Below are positions 1 through 11,000 of a DNA stretch of 60,000 nt, piece by piece (position 1 is the stretch's first letter; the number at the start of each line of letters is the position of its first letter). Source of the stretch: Polytrichum commune (taxonomy: Eukaryota > Streptophyta > Polytrichopsida > Polytrichales > Polytrichaceae); contig OX485808.1 of assembly GCA_950295325.1 (NCBI GenBank), forward strand, positions 26,124,527-26,184,526. Reading direction: 5' to 3'. The translations under genes and the position numbers were made by a program. Under the pieces are notes generated by a model, which was not told the origin of the DNA, made no database searches, and saw nothing but the letters and a program-made list of their open reading frames with translations.

Positions 1-552
1 TCTGTTGAATTCATCTCGTTTCATTGTACACTTTGCTTCTCCTGTATTTTAATGCACGAGTACTTGCTGTGGATGCAGATACTTCCTACCTGTCCTGATG
101 TTTGCTTTATTGATGACTCCAGGATATGCAACTGTATACAGTGTGAGCTCGGATGTTATGACCTATAATTATCGACTGACAGTTACCAGCTTGAAACTGA
201 TCTGAAAGGGATCCTGTGAGAAAGGAGAAGTACGAATGCGGGGACCATCGTTTTGGTGCTCTCTTTGTTGCCTGTGCCTATGCTTTTTATGTTGTCGACC
301 TCGCCGCCGTAAGCGGATGGTTTCCTCATCTGGTCTTTATTGATACCTATCTCAAGAGGTATGCTCTTTGCTATTCTACCAAAGGTCATGCCCTAGATGC
401 TTATTGATATTTGTGAAGGCATTTATAGGTGCTTCTCTTGAAATATACCTAAAAGATCTGGTTGCCACTTCTTTGCAGGTAGAGGATTGATAACTGAGAC
501 AATCTAGGAATGTGGATCGGGTTAAAAGACAGGTGAAAAACTGGAAGGAGGG
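1..552 (+). other. Upstream region and probable 5'UTR of the coiled-coil membrane protein gene
   Basis: No supported coding exon is seen. A good acceptor (pyrimidine-rich, then CAG) ends at 478, and the 479-552 stretch leads to the ATG at 553. I infer a 5'UTR intron ending at 478. The short open frames here look like chance. Confidence 0.4.
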
Positions 553-2927
553 ATGATAGGTGCATTGTGCTCCTTCTGTGGTGACTTAGTTGCCACACTA
601 ACTCGCCCTTGGCGTCAGCTATTTTGGCTTGCATTGCACTTGTATATTTCAGTATGGAGTGTTGTGTTAAATTGGTTCACAGAGGTGGCTACAAGAACCC
701 TTCAAATAGTCACAGCATTTCGCCGTGAGAAAGAGGTGGTCATTCCTTCATTTCTTGACAAATGGGTTCAAAGGGTCATTTGTTATGATGTTGTCACTGT
801 GACATCCAGCCACTATGCATGTTCTTCGAGGGACCCATCTGATCCATTCCTGGTTCTTTACAAGCACTATGTGCTTGTTTCAGAGCTGTGATCTTACATC
901 CATGGAATAATTTACTCTTGCGTATTCATGTGTTGCATTGTTGGTAGTGGCAGTCTTCTCTCCCACATATGTATTTGGCAAGCAGTTGATAATGAAAATT
1001 CTTTGAGAGATTGCTCTGAGTTTTTATTTGAGTGTCATTTCTAACCAGTGTCTGGAGTTTTTTGTCATTTAGTTTCTCTTATTTTTCATGAAGGGGGCTC
1101 AGAACACTGTGTGTTTCACTGTATCTGCACATGTATGTATTTTGTATTTCTAAAATTGTGGATAAGGTTGTTCTTTTGATTTTGGAATAGGACAGTTAAG
1201 ATGAAGTATAAGCACAGACTTTCTAATGTGTGATTACTTAGTGGAGAGAAAGCACAACAATACACATGATTGTGCATGTAGATTACCCCTTTTACTCCAT
1301 CTCAATAGGAATGGACTTCTCTGAGGAGATGGCAATTGAACAAGAGTATACAAAGTTTTAACAATGGAAACTAAGTTTATTCTACAATCTAGGGCATAAT
1401 AGTCCAATTAAATGGTGCATATCTATCTTTTATTTGCAGCTGGAGGTACAACTGCATGATTTGAAACTCGATTATGAAGAGGCTACATTACGGAATGCTG
1501 AGCTTCAAAAGAAGTTGGATGCATTTACTAGAGATCGTAGACGAGTTATTGACACACTGGACCTTGTGACTGGTGACAAACGGAAGGCAATGGAGACTAT
1601 AAAGTTCTTGAAATACAGAGTAAGGAGGATTTTTTTTAACATTTCTCAATTAAATGAGCATATACTTGCAGAGCAGTGCTGTTTTCTTTATAGTTTAATA
1701 TACAATCGAGAGATTCACTGTTGACAGGTTTCGCATTTGTTAACAGGCTGTCACTATTACAGGTTGATGATACTTGTTTCAGTTGGGTCTCATGTTGCAT
1801 AAACCTGTCAAGGGGGTAAGTCTGTAGTTTCTATTTGCAGGTTTTAAAGAATATCTTTCCCATCTTCAGCTGGAGAAAGATCTTGGTTCCCAATATTACT
1901 GTCATTCTACTCTCCCATTCGATATGACTCACATATCAAATTCTCGCTGCCTTTGTTTTTTTATAAACCGAAATCGAACTAAACAGTTGTTTTAACAACT
2001 CGGTGAATCTCAGGTTCAGGAATTGGAATCTGAAAATCAACGTCTGGTTGAAAATGAGGAGGATTTACGCAATGGTTTGGCAGAGGCAGTTGCCAGGGTT
2101 ACAGCAGCTACCAAGCTCTTTGCTGAAGACAAGTCTCTAGAATATGAAAGTGCGCTTGTAAAGGCCAAAGACCTTGCAAGCAAAGCTCTTCACGATCCAC
2201 AAATAGAAGAAAGATTTCTGTCCAACAATACCATGAAATTGAATGGGACTCACTCACCTTCCTCTGGAAAGCTTACCATGGGAGAGGAAAAACTTCCTTT
2301 GATTCCAAAGTCCGAGCAGGGTGTGGCCATCTTTTCCAGTGTATTTAGTGCTATGCTCTCCACTCTTGTGGCAGTGATAGCATGGGAGGCACAGGTATAA
2401 TCTCTGTTCTGCTTACCTATGCTTGACAGAACTGTTGTTTATAGTCATTTATATGTCGTGCTACTGTTTATAAACCAGTGATTTATTAAGTTCTTGAATT
2501 ACTGTAGGAGGGCTGTTGAAAAAGTCAAATCTCATCTTTAGCTCAAAGATTTTTTTCTCTCAGATGCATCCATCATATTTGTACTCTGTTATCTACATCT
2601 GCACTGATGCATGTTCCTTGTTATCTTCTGCAGGACCCATGCACTCCTCTCGTCATTGCTCTGTTCATTGTAGTGGGTATGTCACTGGCCAGTGTAATTC
2701 AATTTTTCACCAAAGTTCAAAGCCAGCAAGGATTCTATGCTGTAGCTCTTTTGAGCCTGAATTGGTTTGTGCTTGGAACTCTGGCAAACCCAGCCCTGCC
2801 ATACCTAGGGCAATTTGGGTCTGGCGTATTAGGAGTTGTCGGTACTCGGCTCCTGCGGCTTTTTGGCTATGGAACCATCATGAGAGTTGTTGGCAAGGTT
2901 GCCAATCACGACCTACTACCAGAATAG
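553..2927 (+). CDS. Coiled-coil multi-pass membrane protein, unknown function
   Basis: I do not recognise a named family. Four exons join in phase 0: 553-735, 1440-1619, 2014-2394 and 2634-2927, giving about 345 residues. The N-terminus (residues 1-60) has a hydrophobic helix around LFWLALHLYISVWSVVLNWF. Residues about 62-165 are heptad-like and charged (LEVQLHDLKLDYEE, then ELESENQRLVENEEDLR), so probably a coiled coil. A linker leads to three or four C-terminal hydrophobic segments, including LVIALFIVVGMSLASVIQFF and YAVALLSLNWFVLGTLANPA. The pattern suggests an organelle or endomembrane protein with a cytosolic coiled coil. Donors at 1620, 2395 and acceptors at 2013, 2633 are canonical; the first donor (GTGGTC at 736) is weak, so exon 1 may end elsewhere. 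The start is the first ATG of the hydrophobic frame. Function is not inferred. Confidence 0.7.
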
Positions 2928-3657
2928 TAGGATTTACAGAGCACATATATCACTCCTTGTAGGCTATGTAGATAAGGTTTTTGATAGAATCTCACTTGCT
3001 AGTTGTACAAAACACGGATATAATGAGGGATTACAAGCCAAACTGAAAATTGAGGATGTCAGGTTACTAAGCAGCTATGGTGTTACTTGAACTAGGTTTC
3101 ATTTTGTGGTGTGATTTGACTTTCTACTGAAGTTTAAAGATTCAATAAATATTAAGAAGTATCACTCCTATGCCAACTTTTGAAAGAAGGTATTGGACAG
3201 TGGGTTGTGAAGTCCTTTCATCCCAATCTGTATTATTGCAGAAATATCATGCATGCTTAAATTGAATACATGCAAATGTGGATCAAAGAAAACATGTAAA
3301 AAATGCAGCTGGTTGTCCTCACATCAACCACTTCCCAATCTCTAACACATACCTGGTTTCAAATATCTAGTGGACTTTACTAAATAGTTGAATGTTGATG
3401 ATGTAAACAAAGCTACTCCCACTATCTTACCTGTCCTGCATAACATTCAAAGTCTTTTGTTTCTTCCTTGACTTAATGATTTTCAGCTCCACTGAATATC
3501 TGAATGATTGCCGAATGCTGCTTCCCTCATGTCAGGAATAAATGTACAGAGAAGGAGCTTCCCGAGATTCAGCATTACTGTGAAGGGTGTTTAGTACTCA
3601 GGCTCAGGATTCACTCTTGTCCTATTTTCAAAAATGTATCTGTAGTTTCCTGTCCTA
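2928..3657. other. Convergent 3' intergenic region
   Basis: This lies between the stop of the coiled-coil protein gene (+) and the stop of the small membrane protein gene (-). It is AT-rich, with AATAAA-like signals near 3144. It probably holds both 3'UTRs. I see no gene or repeat. Confidence 0.4.
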
Positions 3658-4362
3658 TTAAACATTAACCACGAAGTTAACTATAGGTCTTGCAGCAAAT
3701 AAGACACCCAACAAGAGGCAAAGACCCCAGTGCTGAAGGGCGATGAGCACAATTATCGCATCCAAATTCAGACCTAGAATCCCTTGAGCCACCTCCGCGT
3801 CCAAAGAGGGTGTAGCTTGATCCACTAAATTCCTGTCTGCAAATAAGGAAGTACTGTATAGCCCACAGATATCATGAACAGGAAAATGAGTGATACTAAA
3901 CAGAAACTCACAACAGAAACATGGAAGTGGCAAATTACACAGCACAGACGAGCAGAGTGGTTTTGAGAAAGAAGCAAACTCTAAAGATAAGTAAACTGTC
4001 GGTATAGCCAGTCGTAGATACAGAGAACAAGCTTGTAGGCAACAAACATCTTAGGAAGATGCATCAAGTATACCAAAATTTACCATGCATGCCAATTGCA
4101 GCACGAATCTCATCTTCAGCCTCCAAACCCTAAAATTTTCATATTAAGAGGACGACCCCCCAACATACTTGGAATGCCACAAACAAGTTCCAAATAGAAA
4201 AGAAAGGCAGACAAAACCAAACAGCCACTTCTGTACATACCACTCTAACCTGCAACGTTCTCTATCAGGAAAAGGTGACAATATTGCAGAAGTGCATACA
4301 ATTGTTGACTCCCCGTCCTTTGGAGGAAGTCTAGGTCGGCGTGCACCGAGACTAAAAGACAT
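3658..4362 (-). CDS. Small hydrophobic membrane protein, unknown function (three-exon model)
   Basis: Three short exons fit together on the minus strand: 4362-4300 (21 codons, phase 0), 4129-4084 (15 codons plus 1 nt) and 3836-3658 (2 nt plus 58 codons and stop), giving about 95 residues. The phases close exactly. The acceptor of exon 3 (TTTGCAG) and the donor of exon 2 (GTAAAT) are canonical. The predicted protein starts MSFSLGARRPRLPPKDG, continues with an acidic helix (GLEAEDEIRAAIGMHD) and ends with one long or two short membrane segments (LDAIIVLIALQHWGLCLLLG, then VLFAARPIVNFVVNV). I do not recognise a family. The weakest point is exon 1: the donor at 4299 is inferred from phase, and a longer first exon ending near 4250 would not keep the frame. 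The gene is co-oriented with eIF1A, about 0.6 kb downstream of it. Confidence 0.5.
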
Positions 4363-4783
4363 GCGCCACTGCAGGTCAATTTAGAAGTAGGCATCTACCA
4401 TACAAACATAGAATCTGAACTGAAAGAAACCGTCGAGAGTTACGGTATGATATGAAGGTATACGCTCAGATAAGTTATAAAATAAACAATCTACAATGCA
4501 TAGTAGAAAATTGTTATGTGGGCTTGCTGATGCTATCAGCTCCATATTTTAAAGCAGTTTGCACCATCACAAAATGGCTTACCGACTTAAAGGGACAGCC
4601 ACCTCACAGAGTGTGGACATGTTTCTGCACAATTTTAAGAACCCAATTGCTTATCACACAACTCGCGCAAAAACCACAACTGGTGCACAAAAGCTTCGTC
4701 CAACTGTTGGACTGGGAAAGGTAAAAGCAAATTATAGCTACCAAAACCTATTTCATCATCATTTTGCGGCCATCATCCATCCC

Positions 4784-5046
4784 GCTAATACTACTACTAC
4801 TACTAGAGCAGGGGAATTCGAAACACCATCATCATTAATGATGTCCTCCACATATTATCACCGCCACCATCTTCCTCATCATCCATGCCTCCGCTAATAC
4901 TACTACCAGGACAGGGAAGGATAGGGAAATTTAAAACACCACCATCGCTAATAATGATGGTGTCTCCTTAAATCCTGTCGATGTCCTCATCCTCGAACTC
5001 CACGTAGTCATCACCGCCACCATCTTCCTCGTCATCCATGCCTCCG
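4784..5046 (-). repeat. Tandem duplication of the eIF1A C-terminal coding/3'UTR segment
   Basis: Two adjacent units start with GCTAATACTACTAC and end with CATCATCCATGCCTCC or CGTCATCCATGCCTCC: unit A 4784-4892 and unit B 4893-5046. Unit B contains the live stop codon and the codons for the acidic tail of eIF1A. Unit A lies in the downstream (3'UTR) region and keeps the [12 protein letters not shown]-encoding stretch, but has deletions and a frameshift after it. It is therefore a decayed copy of the gene's last codons. Confidence 0.75.
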
Positions 5047-5405
5047 GCGATACCCTCGTTGAGACGAACATTCTCCGGCAACTCACCATACGCCTTCAAC
5101 AAACGAGCTTCGTCAGGCTGGTACTTGAGAATCACATCCGCTTTGTCATCTTGGTAATCCCTAAGTCCCACCAGAATGATGTCCCCTGATGCGATCCACA
5201 CCTTCTTATGCATCTTGCCACGGATGTGACACAGCCGCTTCGTCCCGTCAATACACAGAGCCTCGCAGCGGCCGTTCCCAAGCATCCTCAACACCTGTGC
5301 GTACTCCTGGCCATCCTCTTTGAACACCAACTCACGCTTCTCATCTTCCGCCTCGTTCTTTCCCCTCTTCCTGTTCTTTCCTCCCTTTCCCTTATTCTTC
5401 GGCAT
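4968..5405 (-). CDS. eIF1A: Translation initiation factor eIF1A
   Basis: A single exon encodes 145 residues, the usual plant eIF1A length. eIF1A binds the 40S A site, promotes scanning and start-codon selection, and contacts eIF5B at subunit joining. The protein begins [17 protein letters not shown], the basic N-terminal tail. The OB/S1 fold follows at about residues 30-100, with [20 protein letters not shown] and [18 protein letters not shown]. It ends with an acidic tail ([13 protein letters not shown]) carrying the eIF5B-binding C-terminal motif. The start at 5405 is chosen because it begins the conserved MPKNKGKGG; an in-frame ATG 10 codons upstream has no family support. The upstream DNA is GC-rich with a TGGGCC site-II-like motif. 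The gene's 3' end is tandemly duplicated just downstream. Confidence 0.97.
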   Translation of the reverse strand: MPKNKGKGGKNRKRGKNEAEDEKRELVFKEDGQEYAQVLRMLGNGRCEALCIDGTKRLCHIRGKMHKKVWIASGDIILVGLRDYQDDKADVILKYQPDEARLLKAYGELPENVRLNEGIAGGMDDEEDGGGDDYVEFEDEDIDRI

Positions 5406-6150
5406 GTTTACGGCTGCTTCAGCAAACACTCGCAATCAATCAGCAACACGAGCAAACCACTAATAATCCTCCGGACGGGAGGAAGAAAGGAAGGACGGAA
5501 AAAAAACTCGCTTGAACTCGCCTTCGCGGACTGCGTCGGCCGAGCGAGCGAACAAGCAAGGGTTTGTTGCAAGAGAAGGTTTGGCTATGGTAGCGGGCCT
5601 GCCGCTAGACCTAATGGGCCTACCCGGTGAGGCCCCGGGTGAACCGTTTCCACCGCTCCACCCGCCGTTCCCTCGGGTCCCCTCCCTACCATAAAATACC
5701 GGGCGTCTTTCTGTAGTGCCGTTGGAGGACGTATTACTCTGTATAAAGCCCCGGTGGGCATTTTCCTTTGTTAGGGGCGGGCAGGTTACACTCCATGATT
5801 TTGTCTGTAAACCCTGCTCTCAGGGCCCAGTCATATGATGTCATGGTAATGCAATGCCGGCCGCATTCACCAGTGATACAGTGAACCGTGTCCACATACA
5901 TATATCCAAATTCTAAGTGTTAAATAAAGGGGCTTTGCCATTTACTTTCAATCATCCTAGTTCACAACAAAAGCATTACCTCTAGATGCCTAAGAAGTAC
6001 AATAAAATAAAAATGGTGGTGAGGGTTTTCAAATATAACTTTCTCTAAAGAAATTTTTTTCTCCTTAGTTTATTGTCTTGCACTTTGAACCACATAATAA
6101 AGTTCTACATCATCCAGACAAAGTTGATCAAAGATACTTTACAATGACAC
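5406..6150 (-). promoter_or_regulatory. eIF1A promoter/5' region, then intergenic DNA
   Basis: A GC-rich stretch (5540-5780) contrasts with the AT-rich surroundings. A TGGGCC element (site-II type, common in plant translation genes) lies at 5615-5620, next to a short palindromic GGCCCCGGGT run. From about 5930 onward the DNA is AT-rich and I see nothing in it. Confidence 0.35.
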
Positions 6151-6153
6151 TAA

Positions 6154-6655
6154 TGCCCCCCTTCCCACATGACTTTACCAAATAACCAAAGTATCTTCTA
6201 AAAACCGGGTAAAGTTGTCTTGGTTACAGCGGAGGCCCCAATGCACCCACAGGAACTTGTTATGGAGATTGTTGAGTAGGTTTTAGTTAAGTAGTTTTCA
6301 CACATGTTCATTGTTTTATCTACCAAGTAATGAATGTTGGATAGTTTTTGTCCCATCCTCAAATGCCTCACTACTTATCTATCTCACCAGTGGTTTTTGT
6401 TAGTGGAACTCCTTGTGCCCTCGTAGCTAAGACTAAAAGCAACCAATCACAAGGGCAGGATGCGACATTTTTAAAGGTCCTACATTGTTGCCTCATGTCT
6501 AGGTATTGATGGGAGGGTTGGTGGTCGAGGCTTAAATTTTAAACCATTCCATATCCTTTGCCAACTAGGCTCATGACTAGACATTGTTGATGGTGTGAAG
6601 GCCATGTTTCTAGACCAACTTTTAGGCTTAGCTAAAGTCAAGCGAGAAGGAGGCA
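6154..6655. mobile_element. MITE, TGCCCCC family, copy 1 (TSD TAA)
   Basis: Terminal inverted repeats begin TGCCCCCCTTCCCACATGAC on the left and, read inward from the right, TGCCTCCTTCTCGCTTGAC. TAA flanks both ends (6151-6153 and 6656-6658). The 502-bp body is about 85-90% like the copy at 13858-14375, by eye. It has no coding capacity. The 3-bp TWA duplication is typical of PIF/Harbinger-mobilised elements; the family assignment is inferred from that. Confidence 0.8.
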
Positions 6656-6658
6656 TAA

Positions 6659-7454
6659 GACATGGACCTGACAATGGTTAGAACCCTCGGTCTTGTTTTT
6701 GTCACAAAACATGCTACTTGAGGAAAGTAACAAGGTGATTGACATGAAGGTTCTCTTTTTTCTTTCATCAGTTCATGAAACTCAAGAATGTTTAAGTATA
6801 TTTGGATTTATGCATGAATTTTGGACAATTCCAATTGCCAATATCACGTACACTAGATCACAAAACTACATAAATATGGTGATTGGCAAACATGGAATAC
6901 AAATATTTGAATTTGTGGTTGTTGTAAACTTGTTGCTTGTGATGTTATCATTTGATGTTTTTGTCCCCACAAGTGCACCTCCCTTATTATTTTTGATTAA
7001 GTGGTTAGTCCAATACACTTAAGTGACGATTTTGCCAATCATATCAAAGATCGACAATTTTTGGTACATCTTGGAATTTTTATTTTTATTTTAGGAAATT
7101 GCTTCTAAAATGAGTTGGTGAAGGTTGAAGGTATTGCTCCTTATTTGCAACCATATGGACGTGGTCTACAATTCATTCTCTACAACTATCGTGTGTAAAC
7201 TAACACCATAAATTATCTCTAATTCATATATTCGAACACATCTTTGATTCAAGCTAAAACTCCTTGGTTTTTCAACATGGTCCTTAGGTTTTTGATACAT
7301 AAAAATCTAAAGACACAAATCACACATGAGTTATATTTTGTGCATAACAAACACTAGCAAGTTATGTCTACCTTAATGTAAACTCCTTGGGTCCAAATTA
7401 CTACTCTCAACCAATAAGATTCTTAGATTGTGGAGTTTCTTTGATCTTGGACCC
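6659..7454. other. Intergenic, no gene seen
   Basis: AT-rich DNA with only short open frames (the longest about 109 codons at 6693-7022, hydrophobic and low in complexity). I see no recognisable domain or repeat. Confidence 0.3.
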
Positions 7455-7457
7455 TAA

Positions 7458-7811
7458 GGGCCACTTCACATATGAACCAAGGGCCGTGATCATGTAATTG
7501 TGAGGGCCTTGATTCTCATCCAAAGGTTGTACCACTGACATGGTATGCCAGAATTTGCGTCAAGCCTACCTCTTGGAGGTGGGCCACAGGTGAGCTTGAC
7601 TCAAATTCAAGTACACCATAAAATATTATTTATCATCTACCATGTAAAAATCTATGTAGACTTTTCATTCGTGATAATAATCATTTTTTGGGACCCGTAG
7701 GCCTTCACCTTCTAGTGTGAAGTGAACTTGGACGGTCTCAGCCTTTTCGACCAATGAGAGACCTTAGAATATAGTGGTCACGGGCCTTCAGTCTCGTGTG
7801 TGAAGTGGCCC
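7458..7811. mobile_element. MITE, GGGCCACTTCACA family, copy 1 (TSD TAA)
   Basis: The ends are GGGCCACTTCACA and its complement TGTGAAGTGGCCC, with TAA directly outside both (7455-7457 and 7812-7814). Length is 354 bp. A subterminal block (GTGTGAAGTGAACTTGGAC) recurs in inverted form in copy 2 at 51860. The GGGCC terminus and TWA target duplication match Harbinger/Tourist-type MITEs. The element lies only about 200 bp upstream of the helicase ATG. Confidence 0.85.
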
Positions 7812-7880
7812 TAATCTAGACCCACCCTTTGACACACCCCCAGGCCTTTTGACATTGTTCAGACGTAAACATGAACCCAG

Positions 7881-7919
7881 AAACCCTAACTTAAACCCTG
7901 GGGAGACTCTTTAGGGTTT
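7881..7919 (+). promoter_or_regulatory. Paired telo boxes upstream of the DEAD-box helicase
   Basis: AAACCCTAA at 7881-7889 and TTAGGGTTT at 7911-7919 lie in inverted orientation 95-130 bp before the ATG. Telo boxes are a known feature of plant ribosome-biogenesis and translation genes, which fits this gene's role. Whether they are in the promoter or the 5'UTR is not known. Confidence 0.55.
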
Positions 7920-8012
7920 AACGCTCTTGCTCTTGCTGTCCCTTGTTGTTTTCGGTTTCGTTGTCACTGGAGCAACCCTGAGTCGGTGTGTGTTATTGCC
8001 TGCACTGTGGCT

Positions 8013-11000
8013 ATGGCGATTCCCAGCCCCAAGCCCCGAGGGCAGGGCAAGGGAGACCGCCAATCTAAGTACAAGGACAAGGCCAACAACAACAAGTTCA
8101 GGGGGAAGAGAGTGGATGAAAACGAAGAGATTGGTCTCCTGGAAGCTCGCATTGCTGCTGGCGCCCCCACTCCCGGCTCCAACCCTCTGGCCACCGTCAT
8201 TCCCAAAGACGTCGATGCAGGGGAGGAAGTAGGCGAGCTGAAGCCGTATGTTGGAGCCAAGGATTTCACGGGGCTGCCTCTGTCGGACCGGACGCAGCGG
8301 GGGCTGAAAGAGGCCAAGTTCGTGCACATGCAGGCCATCCAGAGGGCGGCCATTCCACATGCTCTCTGCGGGCACGATGTGCTGGGAGCAGCCAAAACCG
8401 GTAGCGGCAAGACGTTGGCATTTCTGATTCCGGTGGAGTGCCTCCTCACTCTCATCCATCCTATCCTCTCGTAGAGCTGGGGGTATTTTTTTCATTTTGG
8501 TTTTCATCTTGTCTTGGCGAATTGATTGCCTCCGGACTTAGTACTGCGGGGGAATCATTTTCTGAGGCAAGTCTGTCTAATGTTTTCATTAGGTTGCTGT
8601 AGTCCCGTGCAGTCTAGAGTGAATTCTAAAGCAGAGAGTGCGAGGATTGCGTCCAACTCTCATAGCCTGCCTTCGTGCTGTATTTAGTCACGTGATTTCT
8701 ACTGTAGACCGGTGTTGGATCATGTGGATCCCGAATTGTGGACACCTACATTTGAATGGTGTGTGGTAACGTGTAGATCGAAGAACGGACACCAAAAATT
8801 TCAAAAGAGATTGGACTACGAGCTCAATATATTAACATTCTAGGCTCTATAGTTTTACACAATTTGGGACTTACATGACCATTTAATAAGCATGAGAATC
8901 TTCACTTTCATAATGAGTGAGATATTCATATGGGCTCAGAAAATTATGGGGAAAATGGCTACGGGTGTGATTATTGCGTGTTTCATATCCTACAAGAAGC
9001 GGGTGCAGACAAAAAAGTGTTCGACTAAGGCCCACTTACCTCACAGCAGAGAATGTGAGGATTGCATCCAATTCACATTATTTTATCAATCACAAACGAT
9101 TGACACCAAACACATATTGATCAGGTCATAGAGAAGTTATATCGACTTCGGTGGGGTGCAATGGACGGAGTAGGTGCAATCATCATTTCTCCTACACGAG
9201 AACTTGCTCTCCAGATTTTTGAAGAGCTCCGAAAGGTTGGGAAACATCATTCTTTCAGTGGGGGCCTGCTGATTGGTGGGCGCAAGGGGGTGGAAACAGA
9301 GAAAGAAACGGTGGCAGGGTTGAACATATTGGTGTGCACTCCTGGCCGGTTGTTACAACACATGGATCAGACTCCCAATTTCGAGTGCTCACAACTCCAG
9401 GTGATCAATCAATTCATGTAGGATGACAATTATCAGGCTTTTAGAGTTGAGGGACGTGTATGGATACTCTGATATAAGCAGTGTTATGTCTGTTGATGAC
9501 CAGGCTTTATGGATCAATGAATTAAATACTTAAAAATGTAGGTTCAATCATCGGTCTTATGATGCCCAGGGACATGTTTGTGTACTTTGATGTAAGGCAG
9601 GTGTTGGTGCTTGATGAGGCAGATCGCATTCTGGACATGGGTTTTGCTGGGACATTGAATGCCATACTAGGTCAACTTCCCAAGGAAAGACAGACACTGC
9701 TTTTCTCTGCTACTCAAACGCGCTCAGTGCAAGACCTAGCCCGCCTGAGCCTACGGGATCCTGAGTTTCTGGCAGTACATGCTGAATCTGGAGCTGCGAC
9801 TCCTGCACGCTTACAACAGACAGCGATGATTGTGCCATTGGATGAGAAGATGGACCTACTATGGAGTTTTGTGAAAACTCATCTTCAGTCAAAAATTCTT
9901 GTTTTTCTGTCAAGTTGCAAACAGGTGGGCTACAAATTGTTTTGTCCTTTTGGCATTTGTACATCCTCTTTTGATATTTCTGGTCCTTTTCTTTGCCTTC
10001 TGCCCTCCCCTAATGCATTTTCCAGGCTAACAATCATTCGTTATATCTGTGTTTGACATGGAGAGTAAGAAAAAGAGAGTTTAGACCTGATGTGGTGTGT
10101 TCTCTGTTTGTTTGCACGAACTCTTCAAAAGGGAGTTATCTAATTTATATCTCTTAGAAGTGTTTGAAATTTGTTGATCATACTACATATCTATCTTAAA
10201 CATGTTGTATGACCAGGTCAAGTTTGTCAATGAGGCATTTCGGCGGCTTCGCCCTGGTATTCCTTTGACATGTCTCCATGGACGAATGAAGCAAATGCAG
10301 CGAATGGTAGTCTTCCAGAAGTATTGTGAAGCTAAGCATGCTCTACTGTTTGCTACTGATGTTGCTGCCCGCGGACTGGACTTTCCAGGTGTTGATTGGG
10401 TAGTTCAGGTGTGCTTCTTAATGATCCACTTGCAAGCCACAATTTTGGCCATGAGGTTGATGTGCCTTTTGAGCTCACTTTGAGATGTTACTACATTTCT
10501 ATCAAGTTTACCACTCTTTGATACCAGGGCCATGGTACTAGATGCTTCATCATTAAAAGAGTTGTTCCTCATCAACTTTCACTGGTTGCAGGTGGATTGT
10601 CCAGAGGATGTTGCTTCGTACATTCATAGAGTTGGCCGTACAGCACGGTACACTGCATCTGGTCGCTCTTTACTCTTTCTCACACCTTCTGAGGAGCCTA
10701 TGTTGGCATCTCTAGAGGCTGCAAAGATCCCTGTGAAGTTGATCAAGGTTTTTGTCTTCTCCATACACATCTGATTCTGAAGTCTCTCTTTAATGTCTTT
10801 TGGTATTTATAGTGCCTACTGTGCTTGGCGGGGTGTTCTTTTGTGCCTTCTATTCATCTCTGGATCTGTGATTTGTTGCAGTAGTGCTCATACTTAATTG
10901 TGATTTCTCTGGTCAACTTCTTCTAGGCTCTTCAAGGAGTTATGTTTGTGCCTGTAAATTCTCATAGTTGGTAAAGGAGGTCACTGATTTGCCAATGTGC

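Noticed and set aside
2516-2962. 148-codon plus frame overlapping the last exon of the coiled-coil protein
   Set aside because: Alternative frame across an intron; the phase-0 hydrophobic frame starting at 2634 continues the upstream exons.
7911-8507. Minus-strand frames of 163-198 codons over helicase exon 1
   Set aside because: GC-rich antisense shadow of the DEAD-box coding exon.
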